Origin: Gemmatimonadota bacterium
GTDB lineage: Bacteria; Gemmatimonadota; Gemmatimonadetes; Longimicrobiales; Gaopeijiaceae
Assembly: GCA_022823365.1 (NCBI GenBank)
Contig: JAJDXG010000054.1
Span: 1-64,000, forward strand
Direction: 5' to 3'
Length of the DNA stretch: 64,000 nucleotides
Under the pieces are notes generated by a model, which saw nothing but the letters and a program-made list of their open reading frames with translations, was not told the DNA's origin and did not search any database. Both the position numbers and the translations under genes were made by a program. Of this stretch, positions 61,585 through 64,000 are shown piece after piece; the stretch's first letter is position 1, and every line of letters starts with the position of its first letter.

Positions 61585-64000
61585 ATGCAATCACCCTGGC
61601 GAACCACGCTGCTGGCCGCGGGTGTGCTGGCTCTCTTCCTCACGCCTTCGCTGGAGGCGCAGGAAAACGGCCGCATCACCGGAGTCGTGACCGAATCGGG
61701 TTCGGGCGGGCCGGTGTCGGAGGCGCAGGTCTATCTCCCGGACCAGGCACTCGGCGGACTCTCCCGCGCCAACGGACGCTACCTCATCATCAACGTGCCG
61801 CCGGGCACCTACACGGTACGTGCCGAGCGCATCGGCCTCGGCTCCGCCGAGCAGGAGGTGACGGTCGGCGCGGGCGAGACCGTGACCGCCGACTTCGTGC
61901 TGGAAGAACTCGCCCTCGGTCTCGACGAGATCGTGGTCACCGGTACCGCCGGTGCAGCCCGCCGGCGCGAGATTGGCAACTCGATCGCGCAAATCAACGT
62001 CACGGAGCTGCCCGACAGGCCGGTCCAGATGGTGGACCTGCTCCAGGGCGCGGCTCCGGGTCTCGACCTGAGCGCCACCGGGGGGGAGCTGGGCGTCGCG
62101 CCCGCCATCCGCCTGCGGGGCAACTCCAGTGTCTCGATGAGCAACAACCCCATCATCTACATCGACGGGGTGCGCATGCGCAGCGAGCCGCTGGCGCACG
62201 TGGCGGCTCCGGACCACCGCGGCATCCGCGGGTCCAACACCTCGAAGACGCCGCTCAACTCGATCAACCCCAACGACATCGAGCGCATCGAGATCATCAA
62301 GGGATCGGCGGCAACCACGCTTTACGGCACAGAGGCGTCCGCCGGCGTCATCCAGATCTTCACCAAGCGGGGATCCGTGGGGGCGCCCCAGTGGACGATG
62401 GAGAGCCAGCAGGGCGCGGTGTGGAGCCGCAAGTTCGGGAACTACCCGGACTCCCCCTTCCCCTACCTGCGCATGGAGCCCTTCCTCAAGACGGGCCACA
62501 ACCAGCACTACATGACCTCGGTGCGCGGCGGGCTGGAGAACCTGCAGTACTTCGTCTCGGGCTCCTTCTCCGACCAGGAGGGCTATCTGCCCAACGAGTA
62601 CAGCACCGAATACATCACCCGCGGCAACTTCACCTTCACGCCGCTCCCCAACTTCCAGATCCAGTGGAACACCTCGTATTCGAGCGAGTCCGCGCAGCAG
62701 CTCTCCCAGAGCAACGCGCAGGGCCTGGGCCACAACGTGTACCGGGGCAAGGCCAACTACTTCACCGACGACTCTCCTGACGTGATCGCGGCCAGCGTAC
62801 TCGCTTTCGACATCCGCCATACCATCGACCGCTTCACCACGGGCGGCACCTTCACCTACACGCCTCTGGCCGACCTGACCAACCGCTTCACCATCGGCTA
62901 CGACTGGCTGCAGCAGGACTCGCGCAACCTGCGTCCCTTCGGCTTCCGCTTCCGTCCGCGGGGCGCGCTGCTCAACCACCACTGGCAGAACCGCCTCATC
63001 ACCTTCGACTACGTCGGCACCTACAGCTTCAACCTGATGGACGGGATCCGCTCCAACTTCTCCTGGGGCGGCCAGGCGGTGGGCGACGATGAACACACTG
63101 TCGAGGCCTGGGGCGAAGGCTTCCCGGGCGCCGAGGAGCCCACGGTCAACTCGGCCGCGGCGACTCAGGGGTTCGAGACGCGGCAGAAGGTCTGGAACGC
63201 GGGCTTCTTCTTCCAGAACGTCTTCGACATCAACAACAAGTACTTCATCACCGGCGGCGTCCGCGTCGACGGAAACAGCGCCTTCGGCGAGGGCTTCGGG
63301 CTTCAGGTCTATCCCAAGATCAGCGGTTCATGGGTGCTCTCCGACGAGGACTTCTGGGATCCCGGGATGGGCTCGCTGAAGCTGCGCGCGGCCTGGGGGA
63401 GGTCGGGACGCGCGCCGGGCGCGTTCGACGCGGTGCGCACCTGGGAGGCCGCCGGCCTGAACGACCTGCCCGCCTTCCTTCCGCAGAACCTGGGGAACGC
63501 GGATCTCGGACCCGAAGTCACGACGGAAACCGAGTTGGGCTTCGATGCTTCCTTCATCGACGACCGAGTGGCGGTCGACTTCACCTTCTACCACCAGCTC
63601 ACCACCGACGCGCTCTTCGCGGTGCTGCAGATTCCGTCCAACGGCTTCCAGACCAGCCAGTTGGAGAACATCGGCGAGCTGAAGAACGAGGGCTTCGAGG
63701 TGTCGATCAACACAACGCCCTACCGGAGCGCCAACTACGAGTGGAACCTCGGGCTCAACGTCTCCACCAACAAGTCCGAAGTGCTCGACCTGGGCGGCGC
63801 ACAGCCCTTCCAGGCCAGCCAGGGGACCTGGATCGTCGAAGGCGAGCCGGTTCCGGTGGTGCGTGACGACTACGTCTCCAATCCCGACGAGATCGGCGAT
63901 CCGATCCGCGAGCGGAACCACATCTACGGCCCCAACTTCCCGACTCACAACATCGGTCCAAGCACGAGCCTGCGTCTCCCGGGCGGGATCTATATCTCGG
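61585..64000 (+). CDS. SusC/RagA-type TonB-linked receptor, 3' truncated by window end
   Basis: The frame opens at ATG 61585 with AGGAGG ten bases upstream and runs to the window end without a stop, so at least 805 residues are visible. A signal peptide (LAAGVLALFLTPSLEAQ) leads to a CarboxypepD_reg domain (GVVTESGSGGPVSEAQVYLP), plug (GLDEIVVTGTAG, NPIIYIDGVRMR, GSAATTLYGTEASAGVIQIFTKRG over nt 62305-62374) and barrel strands. It is homologous to the SusC-like gene at 50296. No SusD partner can be seen because the window ends. The cargo is unknown. Confidence 0.9.
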   Translation, partial: MQSPWRTTLLAAGVLALFLTPSLEAQENGRITGVVTESGSGGPVSEAQVYLPDQALGGLSRANGRYLIINVPPGTYTVRAERIGLGSAEQEVTVGAGETVTADFVLEELALGLDEIVVTGTAGAARRREIGNSIAQINVTELPDRPVQMVDLLQGAAPGLDLSATGGELGVAPAIRLRGNSSVSMSNNPIIYIDGVRMRSEPLAHVAAPDHRGIRGSNTSKTPLNSINPNDIERIEIIKGSAATTLYGTEASAGVIQIFTKRGSVGAPQWTMESQQGAVWSRKFGNYPDSPFPYLRMEPFLKTGHNQHYMTSVRGGLENLQYFVSGSFSDQEGYLPNEYSTEYITRGNFTFTPLPNFQIQWNTSYSSESAQQLSQSNAQGLGHNVYRGKANYFTDDSPDVIAASVLAFDIRHTIDRFTTGGTFTYTPLADLTNRFTIGYDWLQQDSRNLRPFGFRFRPRGALLNHHWQNRLITFDYVGTYSFNLMDGIRSNFSWGGQAVGDDEHTVEAWGEGFPGAEEPTVNSAAATQGFETRQKVWNAGFFFQNVFDINNKYFITGGVRVDGNSAFGEGFGLQVYPKISGSWVLSDEDFWDPGMGSLKLRAAWGRSGRAPGAFDAVRTWEAAGLNDLPAFLPQNLGNADLGPEVTTETELGFDASFIDDRVAVDFTFYHQLTTDALFAVLQIPSNGFQTSQLENIGELKNEGFEVSINTTPYRSANYEWNLGLNVSTNKSEVLDLGGAQPFQASQGTWIVEGEPVPVVRDDYVSNPDEIGDPIRERNHIYGPNFPTHNIGPSTSLRLPGGIYIS

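Overview
The window is high-GC DNA with short gaps between genes. It encodes many lipoproteins, several TonB-dependent receptors including a SusC/SusD pair, BIG2-type Ig-like domains, an S9 peptidase and a PhoB/PhoR pair. That mix, outside the AT-richer Bacteroidota, best fits a Gram-negative member of the Gemmatimonadota or a neighbouring phylum. Taurine catabolism together with ankyrin and leucine-rich-repeat proteins would suit a marine or sponge-associated lineage, but this placement is inference; no rRNA or ribosomal protein gene is present to settle it.

Layout. 1-1638: 3' part of thyX, interrupted by a mini-intein. 1734-3857: secreted S9 peptidase. 4131-8864: giant BIG2/LRR/metzincin lipoprotein. 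8956-10569: ankyrin protein. 10598-12274: DUF222/HNH nuclease, followed by a 730-bp non-coding stretch with tandem repeats. 13005-16590: polyphosphate kinase and a BIG2-GH12 glycosidase lipoprotein. 16790-20494: radical SAM protein, degenerate metallophosphoesterase and DAK2-DegV fusion. 20572-28675: a phased repeat array, TonB receptor, beta-helix lipoprotein, small lipoprotein, PhoB and PhoR. 28681-32109: msrB and two beta-propeller-type lipoproteins. 32200-36627: an operon of an orphan solute-binding protein, a HAMP membrane protein without output domain, an OFA-type MFS carrier and NAD-isocitrate dehydrogenase. 36658-40215: a second BIG2/LRR/metzincin lipoprotein. 40475-43050: small zinc-ribbon membrane protein, glutaryl-CoA dehydrogenase, tRNA-Lys(CUU) and a DUF6503-like lipoprotein. 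43084-57692: two paralogous amidohydrolase lipoproteins flanking xsc and tpa, then SusC, SusD, pta, a Na+/alanine symporter and a small membrane protein. 57727-60345: hydratase, P1 peptidase and cupin. 60643-61338: cyclophilin lipoprotein. 61585-64000: a second SusC-like receptor, cut by the window end.

How the genes work together. The clearest pathway is taurine dissimilation. Tpa makes sulfoacetaldehyde and alanine, Xsc makes acetyl phosphate and sulfite, and Pta makes acetyl-CoA. The flanking amidohydrolases and SusCD may release and import taurine from conjugates (inference). A second theme is phosphate: five CGTTAC half-sites at multiples of 11 bp lie upstream of a TonB receptor locus that ends in phoB-phoR, with ppk nearby. 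The third is a pair of surface proteins that share a metzincin-like C-terminal half but carry different classes of leucine-rich repeat.
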